Positions 45,820 to 57,805 of a stretch of DNA of 64,000 bases are shown piece by piece. Within the stretch, counting starts at the first letter, position 1; each line of letters begins with the position of its first letter. Source of the DNA: Clonostachys chloroleuca (taxonomy: Eukaryota > Ascomycota > Sordariomycetes > Hypocreales > Bionectriaceae); contig JBANAY010000003.1 in NCBI GenBank assembly GCA_037952775.1, positions 23,126,001 through 23,190,000 on the forward strand, written 5' to 3'. The position numbers and the translations under genes are program-made. The notes beneath the pieces are model-generated. The model ran no database searches, was not told the origin of the DNA, and was given only the letters and a program-made list of their open reading frames with translations.

Positions 45820-46740
45820 AGAAATTTGACCTCGTCAAGGTCATTCCACGCATGACACTGTCTAAGCATCACAACAGCGGATCAAGCTGCTGGGTAATTT
45901 AAATGCAGTCCATAAAGAGCGGCGTCATTAAGGCCCACCTTGAATAGCTCTTCTGTGACCTGAATCAGTGATGAAAGTGAAAAACATTTGATTCTCTCAG
46001 ACGCCTCATCTCCCAGATCAATAGCACATATTCACGGGGAAGATGACAACTTAAGCCAATTGATTGGACAGCCATGATCCCGTGCTCCTTTGTGCTGAGC
46101 CTCAACGAGGTACTCTATCCGATGCACAAGGGTGATGCCATCTTACTTGAGCGACCAACAATTGCTGCACTTGGATACAGAATGAAACGCTGCTGCTGAT
46201 TTGACCTTCCAGCCCTGTATACGTGAATCAGGATAGGCAACCGTCAGCGAGGCGTGGGTCTATCAGGGGCTAGAATGCAGTAAGCAACTCGACGGACTCA
46301 TGAGAACACTGGACTAAATCGAGTTTCCCCAGCTTCTTATCAAGGGGAACCCCACCGGAACCGCCTCTCCGATGATAATCCATTGGCGGGAGCCAATCAG
46401 CGGCATCATTCACTTGCCTATCAGGCAGGCCACTGGCGATTCGACTTTAGAAGTGGCCTGGCTGTCAAGCTAACTTATCTATGGGGGGGGCTGCCTCGGA
46501 GTCTGATGCCATGTTTACCCCCAGGCCTCCTGTAGGTGTTCCCGGCTCGTGATCATGTACGTCTGGGTATTTCGCCAGGCTCAGTGACTGAATGTGACGT
46601 AGAATCATATATAAATGCTTACTCCCCGGCATACCGGAAATTTCAAGCAACCTCAGCAACCAATCCTTCTCCCATCATTTTCCCATCTCAACCCCTGCCA
46701 CTGTGCGGCATCAGTCCTTCCTGAAACGGTACTGATCAAC
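45820..46740. other. intergenic, promoter of the permease gene
   Basis: No gene was recognised. A G8 run lies near 46484. The last 100 bp are C-rich in the manner of fungal 5' UTRs. Confidence 0.4.
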
Positions 46741-48549
46741 ATGCCTTCATCGGAAGATGTTGAGGATACCAAGAAGACTGTGCCCGTCCATGAACATGAT
46801 TTTGATGCAAACAACGGCGTTCTGGTCAGCGGAGAGCTGGAAATCGACCGACAGTATGGCCGTACAAAGCGTGGCCTGTCTCCCCGCCATGTGCAGCTCA
46901 TGACTATAGGCGGCTCAATCGGCACCGGCCTCTTTGTCGGTATTGGCGGCTCCCTCTCTCGGGCTGGCCCTCTTTCTCTATTCCTCGGATACATCATTTG
47001 GGGCGTCTTCTTCATCTGGCCCTGCATGCTTTCTGTTGCCGAGATGTGTGCATACTTGCCCATCCGCGGTTCCATCTTCGAACTGGCCGGACGCTACGTT
47101 GATCCCGCGCTTGGATTCGCCCTAGGCTGGCTGTATTTCTTTGCCGGCGTGATGCTCGTCTGCGCAGAATATAGTGCTGTGGCGACTGTCATGGGGTTCT
47201 GGCTCCCTGATGTGAATCCCGCTGCGTGGATTGCCATGTCCATGGTGGTTTGCGTGCTTCTGAATGTCGTTGCCGTCAAGTATGAGACCCAGCCTTTTGT
47301 AATTGAATCTTGCTTCTCGCGTGCTGACTGCTCTAATTCAGGTACTACGGCGAAGCAGAATTCGTTATGGCGTCGCTGAAGATCTTGCTCTTGATTGGCT
47401 TGGTTCTCTTGACTATTGTGACGATGTGCGGTGGCAACCCGAAAGGCGATAGATATGGCTTCACCCACTGGACCAACGGACAAGCAATGCTGAGCTACTA
47501 CGCCCCTGGTGCTCTTGGCCGGTTCTTGGCCTGGTGGAAGGTGGTTTTGTACGCCGCTTTCACCATCGCCGGCCCGGATATGATTGCCATCTCCGCTGGT
47601 GAGATGCAGAACCCCCGTCGAACAATTCCTCGAGTCGCAAAGCTTGTTTTCTGGCGACTTGTGGGCTTCTACGTCGTTGGTGTCGTAGCCGTGGGTACTA
47701 TTTGCAGTGCTTCTGACCCAAGGCTCCTTGGTGCCCTCAAAGATGGATCTGTCGGGTCTGCTGCCTCTCCCTGGGTCATTGGTATTCAAAACCTGGGAAT
47801 CGAAGGACTGCCGTCATTGATTAACTTTCTCATCTTGAGCTCTGGGCTCTCGTGCGGCAATGCCTACTTATATTCCTCCAGTCGCACCCTATATGGTTTG
47901 GCAAGAGGTAAGTACCTTAGCTGTTGCACTTGAAAATATCGCATGCTGACATACTTTCCATCAAGATGGCCATGCTCCCAAGTTCCTCCAACGATGCACA
48001 AAGACGGGTGTCCCGATCTGGGCCGTCACGGTAGTCAGCACCATCAGCCTAATCACCTTCCTGAGCGCTTCCAACGCAGCCATCGAAGTCTTCTTTTGGT
48101 TCGTCGATCTCACCACCACGGCCCTGGTCCTCACATACAGCCTGATGCTTGTGACGTTCCTGGGATGGTACCGTGCCAAGAAGGCACAGAACCTCCCCAA
48201 CTCGGAGTTGCATTATATCGCCCCGCTCAACCCATACGCTGCTTCTGTAGCCCTCGGCATGGGAATCACGGCTATTATCTTCATCGGTTTCGACACGTTT
48301 CAGCCATTCAAAGTACAAAGCTTCGTCACAAGCTACTTCGCCGTGCCCTATGCCCTCGTTTTCTTCGTGGGCGGGAAGATTTTTAAGAAGACCAAATTTG
48401 TCGACCCTGCGGCCGCTGATCTGATTAGTGGGAAGAGGGAGGTAGACGCAGAGTGCCGAGAATGGGAGGAGGGCGGCATTGAAGAGAATTGGAAGCGCGA
48501 GCTCGCGGCCATGTCCTTTTGGAAACGATGCTGGGAAAGGATTTGGTAA
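46741..48549 (+). CDS. amino-acid permease (YAT family)
   Basis: Three exons (46741-47279, 47342-47907, 47966-48549) give 562 residues. The start is ATG 46741, since the longer open frame upstream has a poor coding look. The signature TIGGSIGTGLFVGIG opens the first helix, and about twelve hydrophobic segments follow. Further family blocks are AGPDMIAISAGEMQNPRRTIPR, GNAYLYSSSRTLYGLARDGHAPKFL and a final WKRCWERIW. The family imports amino acids across the plasma membrane by proton symport. The substrate is unknown. The gene lies downstream of a small bZIP gene on the same strand, which may or may not be meaningful. Confidence 0.93.
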
Positions 48550-49386
48550 GACCGAGAGCGAACTCAACTCAGCTTCTCTACTAGAATTTTCGAAAAACAC
48601 TCAACTTGGGGACTATGCTACTAGGAATTATCTTAGCCTATACTCATGTTTTCAGAACGTTCATACTTCATAATTGGGTCCGGAATTGATAGTATCATTC
48701 CGCATCCATTCTTGCCTCCAAAGACAGCAACAGGCTGTTGTCGTACACTTGTGGCCTTCTCGCAAATTTCTCCTGGATTGTAATCGTAGCTTCTGATATG
48801 TCAATCTTCAGCACTCAGTTGACCACTCTCGCAAGCTACATTCACTGGTCTTAGACTTATTTAGTATCAATTGATATCATTTAGTAACGTTTGACAGTTC
48901 AGATCGTCAAAACAGTCTGATCACCTACTCAGCGTGTGAGGGGTGAAACTTCCATTTATGTACTTTTGACTAGGTCTTTAATTCTCTCCTGATGATATTA
49001 TTTAGTAAATTCGTAGTATTCCATTACGATTTTACTTCCCATAGCCTATCTCCCCCCTGGATGTGTTATCGCGATGTCAATATGTGAAGTATAGGGTAGC
49101 TGAGACAATAGAAAAAAGTCGATCAAACTCCACTTTTGGCGCGAAGGGAATGTGTCAGTCCCTTCTTTTGATTGGCTAAGCTGCTCAACCGAATGGCCAC
49201 CCTCCTTAGACACCGAAAATAACCAGGGCTGGTACTTCTTTTAGTCAAACCTGAAATCTGGCGATACTTTTTTTTTTATATATATTTTTTTTCAGAAAAA
49301 GTTGTTTATAGCACCAATAGATTACAAACCTTTGGAAACTATTGGCCTCTGGTCAAATCTACCACTTTAGCACCACTCAAACAACG
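48550..49386. other. intergenic, promoter of the Acr3 gene
   Basis: No gene was recognised. A T-rich run with a TATA-like centre (TTTTATATATATTTTTTTT) lies at about 49270-49293, roughly 100 bp before the Acr3 start, and is a plausible core promoter. Confidence 0.4.
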
Positions 49387-50737
49387 ATGACGGCTCATAC
49401 GCTCAGTCTCGAAGCCCAGCTGGATGGCAAGCGAGATGAAAGCCACGTCAAGGAAACCAAACCAGAATTCAACGGAAAATCCTCCACACAAGATGTAGAA
49501 GCCCCAGGCCTAGAGCCCAGAGAGACTGATGGCTCATCGGCCTTTAAGGCCCTCGGTTGGCTGGACCGCCTGCTCGCTTTGTGGATATTCCTTGCCATGG
49601 CGATTGGAATCATTCTGGGCAACTTTGTACCGAATGTTGGTTCAGACCTTAAGAAAGGCGAATTGGTAGGCGTATCTGTGCCGATAGGTTGGTTCTTCCC
49701 CTGCTCACTTCCTCTTGGATACCTCTCACTAACTGTAACATCGTAGCTGTGGGATTGCTCGTCATGATGTATCCCATTCTGTGCAAAGTCCGTTATGAAG
49801 CACTCCCGCAGATCTTCAAGGAGCGGGAAGTTTGGGTTCAGCTATTGTTCAGCGTTGTTATGAATTGGATCGTTGCCCCATTCTTGATGGTAAGCACAGC
49901 TGTTTTCAAACTTCTTTCCCGCTTCTGACAATTTGCTCGCAGTTGGGACTGGCATGGGCATTTCTGCCCGACAAGGAGGACCTGCGCGAAGGTCTTATAC
50001 TAGTCGGCCTGGCTAGGTGTATTGCCATGGTACGTTGGCCTCAATTTGCGGCTGAAGCAGAGCTAATTCGCTCATAACAGGTGCTAATCTGGAATGGGTT
50101 GGCTGGTGGCAATGCAGAATATTGTGCAATTCTAGTAGCTGTCAACTCCGTCTTGCAGATGGTGCTCTATGCTCCCATGGCAGTGTTCTTTTTGAAAGTC
50201 ATCAGCCACAGCTCCCACGACGCTTCGATCTCCTACTCGGTAGTTGCAACCAGTGTTGCAATCTTTCTTGGCATACCGCTTGGAGCAGCCGTCATAACGA
50301 GATTCACCCTCCGAGCTTTCCTCAGCAAAGACTGGTACGATCAAACGTTCATTCGCTACCTGTCTCCATGGTCGCTCATTGGCCTCCTCTACACTATCCT
50401 TGTCCTTTTCGCCTCGCAAGGAAAGCACGTCGTGGAACAAATCGTCTCGGTGGTGCGAATAGCAGCACCGCTCATCGTCTACTTCGTGGTCATCTTCTTT
50501 GCCTCGCTGTTCGTTGCTCGTCGGATGGGCTTCAGCTACGCCTACTCGGCTACCCAGAGCTTTACGGCAGCGAGCAACAATTTCGAGTTGGCAATCGCCG
50601 TTGCGGTTGCCACGTTTGGACCGGATAGTATGCAGGCCCTGGCGGCTACGGTTGGTCCATTGATCGAAGTCCCGGTGTTGATCGGGCTTGTTTATCTGGT
50701 GCGATGGGTGTCGAAGCGTCTTTTCCCAGAGACATGA
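49387..50737 (+). CDS. ACR3: Acr3 arsenite efflux carrier
   Basis: Four exons (49387-49687, 49747-49889, 49943-50029, 50081-50737) give 395 residues. The soluble N-terminus of about 55 residues precedes ten hydrophobic segments. The functionally required cysteine of the family is present in LARCIAMV (Cys174), and the conserved glutamate in SNNFELAIAVA (Glu346). Acr3 exports As(III) through the plasma membrane, driven by the proton gradient. In yeast the gene pairs with ARR1/ARR2. No arsenate reductase or methyltransferase is visible in this window, so the gene stands alone here. Confidence 0.95.
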
Positions 50738-51390
50738 GATCGGGCACAAGCTTGAAAGCAGGTGACAAGATTGGTAGGATAGACAATACGTCTTGGTAGA
50801 ATCATATTCTTATCGCTATTTAGTGGCAGCGAAAGAGTGGGGGAAAGCAAACAGCCGAAGATGAATGAAGAAGAGAAAGAGGCTCAGGTGTAGATGAATC
50901 TCACCCCGAACAATCAGTGATTTACGTGAAGGTTGCTCGTGTATGTTTCGGTACAATAAAGCGCAAAGTTGAGATATTGAACGTGATGTTTAATTTGCTC
51001 GCTTTTAATCAAAGATCCTCCAACGCGCGCAGCCGCTGATGCAATGCCAACTTTTAATTCATTTTATTCATGATTCATTCCCGTCGTCAACCTCATAATG
51101 AAGACCTTGTCGAAACCAAAGGGACAAATGAGAGGAGATTAAAAGAACGAAAAAATCCTAAGCTTAGGGCTAGATAACCATACAATGCAAGAGAATTCGG
51201 GAAAGAGGTGGAAGGATGCAAAGGGTATTAACAAAGAGGATGGGATGCGCTGAATGCTGAGTACAAAAGTAGGAAATCAAGTGCTGGTGCTGAAGGTTCT
51301 AACGTGAAGAGCCGAATGGACGGGTCTAGTAGCTAGCTGTGTAGCAAGGAAAATCTAGACAAGAGCCAGGAGATCAGGGCAACGTCCAGG
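50738..51390. other. intergenic between convergent genes
   Basis: The 3' flanks of the Acr3 and kinase genes. No gene was seen. Confidence 0.4.
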
Positions 51391-52521
51391 TCAACTATCT
51401 GAGACCTCACAGCAGACCTGGATGCCTCGTACCCATGGGCTTCTCAAGAGCTGGGAGACGGTGATACGACGGGACGGCCTGGGGTCCAGAATACAATAAA
51501 GGACATTGCGGCAATGCTCCTATGAAGGGAAATGATGAGTTAAGAAGCTCGGGCCAGTAAAGGAAGCGGATGGTCAACTCACTTGCGGTAAAGACTCTAT
51601 GGGGGCGAAACCATCCTCACCACGTCGATCCTCCAAGTATTTTGTGTATATGCTGTCTTCGTCCTTCTGTGCAATGTTCCACAGAAGTTTGCCTGTAGCC
51701 ATGGCCATGTAGATAATCCCACACGCCCAGATATCCAGAGCACGACCATCAAATTCCTCTTGTAGGAATGCCTCGGGTGCAATGTATGGTTCCGAGCCGC
51801 AGAGCCCAGAAACTGGCCGGGCTTCTGTCTCCCACGCCAAACGAATACATTCGCTGCAATCAAAATCGCTGATCTTGAGTTGGCCATTCCTGGTGAGCAG
51901 CAGATTTTCGGGTTTGAGATCGCGATGGGATACGCCCATCTCATGCAAGTACTCGACTCCGCATATCAACTGCTTGAAGAAACAGTCTGCCTCCTGCTCC
52001 TCCAGCCTCCCTGCGGTGTGAACGAGCATGTACAGATCGCCGCCTGCACAAAACTCCATCGCCTTGCAGTAATCATCGCTGGGGCCCTTGAACAACCCTA
52101 GCGTGCGGACCACATTTTCGTGATCGAGCTGCTTTGACATGGCGAACTCGGCCTGTAGCCTCTTGCTGTACTTCTCCTTGGGCTCCGTCGGAACGCGCCG
52201 GACGCATTTGATGGCATGCAGCGCGTCGCTGCCGGTGCTGTGAGTCTTTTTGCGCGAGAGCCATACCGTGCCGGTCGCGCCGCTGCCAACCACCTCATGG
52301 CATCTGCCGTACTTCTCGACCATGGTGTCCACCGAGTTTAGTGCTTCCTTCTCCGATGTCTGTTTACCTCCCCCGAGGAACTTCTTCCATGAGTTGGCCC
52401 GGTCTTGGTATCCTTTGGGCTCGATATAATGCGCATGGCCACCTGGTAGCTGGGGCCGTATGGAGAACCGCTTTGACGGTGTGTCTGGGACTTTGGCCCG
52501 CTTGAGGCCTTTTAAGACCAT
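51391..52521 (-). CDS. Ser/Thr protein kinase, HAL/NPR-like, with DFD instead of DFG
   Basis: Two exons (51583-52521, 51391-51519) give 355 residues from ATG 52521. Kinase subdomains are clear: glycine loop VGSGATGTVWL, Lys105 (HAIK), Glu125, the catalytic loop SHRDLKPEN (Asp201), the metal motif DFD at 219-221, then SEPYIAPEAF and DIWACGIIYMAM. The overall pattern (DFDCSE, CGSEPYIAPE) resembles the Sat4/Hal5 group that controls ion transporters. There the metal motif is usually DFG, so the Gly-to-Asp change is notable. The catalytic residues remain, so activity is likely. The short second exon completes the kinase lobe (DPRPSRRITVSQLLRSPWV). Confidence 0.92.
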
Positions 52522-53908
52522 ATTGTAGGAAATGCTTGGCGATTTGTCACCACGAAACCATAAGACGTGAGGAGGCGAGGATAATGAGTGTGTGGGATAG
52601 GGTGAGGCTGTGCTTGGTTCACCGACAGCTGATGCGCATGAGCTGGTCTGCCAAGCCTTGACGCGTAAACAGAGCGCAGACAACGGTCACTGCGCGTGAA
52701 GCGGCGGGGAAAGAAGTGCTCGTTTGGCCGTCTCCAAATGGGCTTCGCTGCCAAAAGAGATGCATGCAAGACACATCGTCCCACCCTGTTGCGGGCAGCG
52801 AGGGAACAAGGCATCGTGATGACTCTTCAGGTGACTTTCGAATTGCCAGTTGGCACAGGCCACAGATTATGTAGTTAGCGGGGTCTTATGTAACTATGCA
52901 GTTACGGTTACGATTAGCCACCAAATGAAACACTGCCAATCCGTCAAATTAATCACTCATGTAAACAGATTTTTCTTATATTTTTAGTCTTGCAGCTCCC
53001 ACTTCTTTCACCGTCTTCCAGTGGCTGATGCATGCACACTCTGAGCTGATATTACAAGCAAGGTGATGTCATGCGCTGACAACCAACTGCTTGAATCAAG
53101 GACAGAGATGCACGAGGGCAGTTATTACACACCGCATGCAGAAGCTGAGAACCCGGTTAAGTATTGTTTGGAGGCAGCCGGGTTAATAGCAACAAAATCC
53201 CAATGAGAAAAAAATCTGAGCATGAAAGAGCATCTCTCTGTAACATTCTCATCGTGCCCCAAGACGCCCAACATATCACAGAGCTGTTGAGAACAGACCT
53301 CAGCGTACCTACTTGTATATGGCCCGACGTCACGATTGCTGCTGAGACTCGCCAAGATAAATAATACGCTGGCTAATGATGATAACAGAACGAGATCACA
53401 TGCTTGCTCTCTGAATTGTTTGTCTTCACTGTCGCTCCACTTGTGACTGGTACTGAAGGGAGCTTTGATTGGATATATTCACGACGCTGTACCCCCTCTC
53501 CGCTCCATAACTGCAACGCGGGAGGCCTCTAGAATTATTCTACTATCTGTCACTATGGTGAGCATTAACTCAAAAAAAGCAAATATGTACATGGATTTGT
53601 AAGCACTTGCCGAGTTATTTCGCTGGCTCGACTTCAGGATCTTCCCGATCCTTACAGAAAGGATATCAGGATCCAAGTCTTTGTTAAGATTTATTCATTC
53701 TTTATAGGTTACTTATCTCAACAGGTGCCACTTGAGTAGAAGGAAGTCAACGGTGGTGGTCATCATGAATACAATGCCGCAATTTTCAGAGGGTGGGCTA
53801 ATATCAGCTTGGAATTACTCTGAGGAGTGACTTTCATATATTGATCAGTATCGCGATACATGTGTCTCTCTATCTAGAATATCCAATACAATAAGGAGAG
53901 GGCCCCAT
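52522..53908. other. intergenic, no gene recognised
   Basis: This is the promoter side of the kinase gene followed by AT-rich DNA. The small frames show no family features. Confidence 0.4.
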
Positions 53909-55284
53909 TTATTTCTTGCCAATGAAGATAATAAGCTTGCTGGGCTTGGGGGTCGTGAGAAGGCCAGACGCGTCCTTGCCACCAGTCGGAAGAACATCAT
54001 CATAAGGGAAAGTATACCCCTTTCCGTCTGACTGATGAGCATGAACAATACGGCTGTAGTGGTTGGTTGGGCTGACGGTATAGTACTTATCCAGGCCCAG
54101 ATTAGGCTGGACGTTACCACCGTTAAGAAGGAACGTAGAACGGTGGAAGGCGGCACAGAGACGAGGAATGATGGCCTCGGCGACCTTGTTGTCTCCCGCA
54201 TTCAGCTTGAACGGGCCGTTGTCGCAACTCCAGATGTCGTTGATCGTGGGCTTAGCAAACCTGCGGTTCGAACCATCGCACTTCATGACGTTGCTGCTCA
54301 CGCTGCATTTGACCTTGCCAGCGCTCATTTGGGTGGCAACAGTCAGAGATTCCCCAGCATACTTGGTCCAGACCTTGTTAATATAATCTTGATAGTAGTT
54401 GCCAAAAGCAGTCGGCTTGTTGACTCTGAAGCTGTTTGGGGACAAGATCCGGATCGGGCCGTTAGAGCCAGCCTGGCACAAGCCACCCCACGGACGTCCA
54501 TCTTTCTGTGCCTGTTCCTTGAGCCTAGCACACGCGTTTTTAACGACATTTGGACCGACACCATAGGCAGAAAGCTTGCCACCACCCTGTTTGCCAAGTT
54601 CAATGCCAAGAGGAAGGCCGACGAAATCGACGTAGCTAAGGTTAACCCAGGCACTCCCGTCGGCGTTGAGGGTCAGCTCGACAAACCCCCAGTTGACTCC
54701 GGCGCTGGGATCGGTCGGGTTCTTCTCATCAGGCTGAACGAGTCCGGCACCGCTGGGAACGCGGACAACGCCGAACTTGAGAGCACCGGCGGAGAAGTAC
54801 ACGCGGCCGGAGCGCAGGGCCTTGAGAACCTTCATGTTGATGCGCTCGCCGACCTTGACCGGGATTTTGATCTTGTTCTGGTCGATCTGGACGGGGGTCG
54901 AGGACGTGGTACTGGGGTAGAAGAGAGATCCATCACGACGCACGAAGACGACGCGGTTGCTGCTGTCGAGGCCCGTGACATATGCATTTACAGCAGCGCC
55001 GAGATTGTTGACGAACTCAAGGGGAAGTTGTGCGGCGGCAGCAGCAGAGATACGGATCTGGCTCTGATCATTGTTGTCTGAGGGGGAACCACGAGTTCTT
55101 CTCCCTGGTAAGTACCGTTGAGAGTGTTCTCCTCTGTGATCACTAAAGATTCGAAATCTCCAGGCGTGATCTCGGTAAAGTTCTCCTCATCAGCCCGGAT
55201 CTCGTTCGGACTAAGTGGAATAAGAGCTGCAGAAGCAGCGGTGGCTAAGCCCAGAAGGCCTAGAGTAAAATGAGGAGCTCGCAT
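53909..55284 (-). CDS. GH64 beta-1,3-glucanase, secreted; frame break near the N-terminus
   Basis: ATG 55284 opens a signal peptide (LGLLGLATAASA, cleavage near residue 19) and a short pro-region. The main domain, from about 55040 to 53909, is GH64: LPLEFVNNLGAAVNAYVTGLD, GWGFVELT-like block NWGFVELTLNADGSAWVNLSYVDFVGLPLGI, YYQDYINKVWTKYA, IPRLCAAFHRSTFL and YYTVSPTNHYSRIVHAH. The fold is thaumatin-like and the enzyme releases laminari-oligosaccharides from beta-1,3-glucan. The two parts are in different frames. One more G in the G5 run at 55082-55086 would join them (about 458 residues). The alternative is a 38-nt intron (GTACTT...CTCAG), which also keeps phase but is very short. Confidence 0.85.
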
Positions 55285-56356
55285 TGTAAGATAATATGGT
55301 ATCCAATGATAAGTGGTTGAGGAGTTGTGAGATCGTCTGAGGGTGAGTGAGATACCAAATAAAATCTGATGGTATTCAGCCTTTTATAATTCAGAAAGTG
55401 TCATCCCAACTTACACAATACGATTTGTTTGGACTGCGCCGACATGGCCAAAGTCCCATACAGGATCTGACCATGGCGAGGTTCAAAGTTCTTAATGTCC
55501 GAGATGGGTGTGCTAAGAGGGTTGTTTTGTCAGTGGCGCAACCAAAGGACCCTTCTTCCGCAGCCTCGCCAGACTCATCTCCTTGATAAAATTTTGATAC
55601 GAGAAGGAACAGATGGGGAAGATACCCAATGGAGCTATATCCGAGCACGTTACCTGCTTGTTTGATTTGGGCGGAATTGAATACTTAGACATCGGCCGGC
55701 AAAGAAGGCATTTGTGGCAAGTGGGACGCACATCCATGCCCTGACACTGGTCAGATTCTTACTGTCGGTATGCTCTTCAATCTAGCCTCCATGGAATGAT
55801 GACAATCCTAAGCAAATGTATCACGGGTGGTTGAGCTGGTAGCCACTCACCAGAATGAGAACTGCACCGGGTGATCAAATAAAGGTCAGACACTCCGAAA
55901 CAATGTTTCTCAGCGCTCTCTATAGTAGTGTTGAAGAAGCGATATTAGGTTGGTTAAAGTCAATCTCCGAAATTATATCTCCATGTGGCCCCAGCTGTTA
56001 ATGTAAGACCAATTAGACCTTCGGCTTCCCACAAAGGTGTGCGGTCAGCGGAGGTTTCTCATGTGATTGCCGGTCTCTTTACAAGAAGGAGCCAGTCAAG
56101 GCACTGTTTCTTTTTATCAGACTTTGGGGAAGTTCCTCAACATTTAACTTCCTCTGTTTTTAAAAGTAGCGACAAGAAGTAGCTGTTGTAATTGAGAAAA
56201 ATTTACCCGAATACTCGTAATGAAAGATGCTACATCCATCCATAGGTTGCAGGTACCTACCTTTTCACTCCCTAGCTCGTGACTTCTAGTGTGCCAGACC
56301 AAGATCCTTCAGCTTTGAGGAAAACAAGAGCTCTAAGGTCCGGTTCAAGATGCCAT
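55285..56356. other. intergenic, no gene recognised
   Basis: This stretch holds the promoter of the GH64 gene and the 3' flank of the ankyrin gene. The small frames look like chance. Confidence 0.4.
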
Positions 56357-57805
56357 TTAAGTATTCTCAAAACCATATCCGTGCTGCTCTCTTCGCACAT
56401 ATTCTAAGATATCCTCAGCTCCACTGGCCGCTGCGAAATCCAGCGCGGATCGGTGTTGATCATCCTCGGCCAGGATATCAAGTCCTTTGCCCATCAGATA
56501 ACGGAATCTTCCTAACCCTCTCCCCTTTTGATATTGCACATCGTCACCTCGGCCTGCCGCAAGATGGAGCAAAGATTGTCCCCGGGTGCTAAGGTGAGTC
56601 CAGTCCACGCCAACTTGGCCGGAAAGATCCATCGCAATGTCTTGCAATCTCACAGCAGCCTCGCCCTTCCTCTTGTCTATAAGATTATCGGCGGCGATAT
56701 AAACCTCGCCACGTAGTGATGGATTAACCTGACTTTCGGGTACTTTGACCTTCACGACGCCTTTGTGCATGAACCGGAATGCTGGTGTCTCGCCCGCCCG
56801 GTCTTTTGCGTTGATATCGGCTCCACGAGCAAGGAACTTGTGTAATAGCACTTGTCTTCTCCCACACACAGCAGCCACGTCGTCGCCTCCCTTGGCGTCA
56901 ATCTGCCACCAGCCTCCGGACAGGAGGTGCAAAGGTGTTTCGCCCAACTCTGCATTCGGGGCTGTGACATCAGCGCCACTCTCCAGGAGGGCATCGATGC
57001 CTTCCCCAAGATCACGCCCCCGGCCTACTTGTCCAAGAGCACATAGAAGAGTAGTTCTTCCATGTTTGTCTACCTGGAACAGAAGATCAGGAGCCAGCTG
57101 TATGAGGCGGGTGAGGAATTCTCTCTGTTTAGCCGTATCCTTTGTTCCGATATCCCCATAGACACGCTCTGTCATGAAGTAAAAATGAGAACATAATTGA
57201 TGAAGGGCATTCTTCTTTTGATTGTCCCGTGCCGTGACTGAAGCACCTCTTTCGAGAAGGACCTCGGCGACGGGCACATCTACAAGCGCACATGCTCTCT
57301 AAAACAGCGTCGCGCCAGTCCCATCTGTTGCCTCGATACCTAGGCTAGAGTGCTTGAGCATCAGATCCAGGTATGGGTTTTCACCAGTAAACACTCGACC
57401 GTGGATTCCTCTCCTTTCTAGCATGCGGTGTACCATTGTTTTACTCTCATATCTACTATTGAGATCGGCGCCATGTTCCAGTAAGAGGCTGAACATTCGT
57501 TTACCAATGGCCACGTGGTAATTATTCTGCCTCCTAGAGTCACACGTGACTAAATATTCGAGCACGTAAAGCTCGCTGTTCGTGTTGGGGTCATGTTGTG
57601 CAGGTCTCACTCTTCTTTTATCAGCCGAGGACCATGACGGAATTTTCTTGCCTAGCTTGCGCAAATTGGCGTTGACCTGGCCTGTGGACAGTATTCGACG
57701 GAGAGTTTCTACATCTCCTTCGTCGATGACATCTAGCAGCTTCTGGTGTATGGCGTCATCTCTCTGTTCAAGAGACATATCTTCCAACAACACAGGGATG
57801 ATGCT
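56357..57805 (-). pseudogene. ankyrin-repeat extension beyond in-frame stops
   Basis: After the TAA at 57806-57808 the same reading frame continues (SIIPVLLEDMSLEQRDDAIHQ) to a TAG at 57299-57301 and then on (RACALVDVPVAEVLLERGASVTA) to a final stop at 56357. The TAG falls inside one ankyrin repeat, which reads smoothly across it. The extension holds about six more repeat-like units, such as GETPLHLLSGG and GQSLLHLAAGRG. No GT...AG intron removes either stop. Both stops differ by one C-to-T change from Gln codons (CAA, CAG). It could instead be a separate gene from an internal ATG at 57778, but the shared frame argues for one ancestral gene. Confidence 0.7.
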
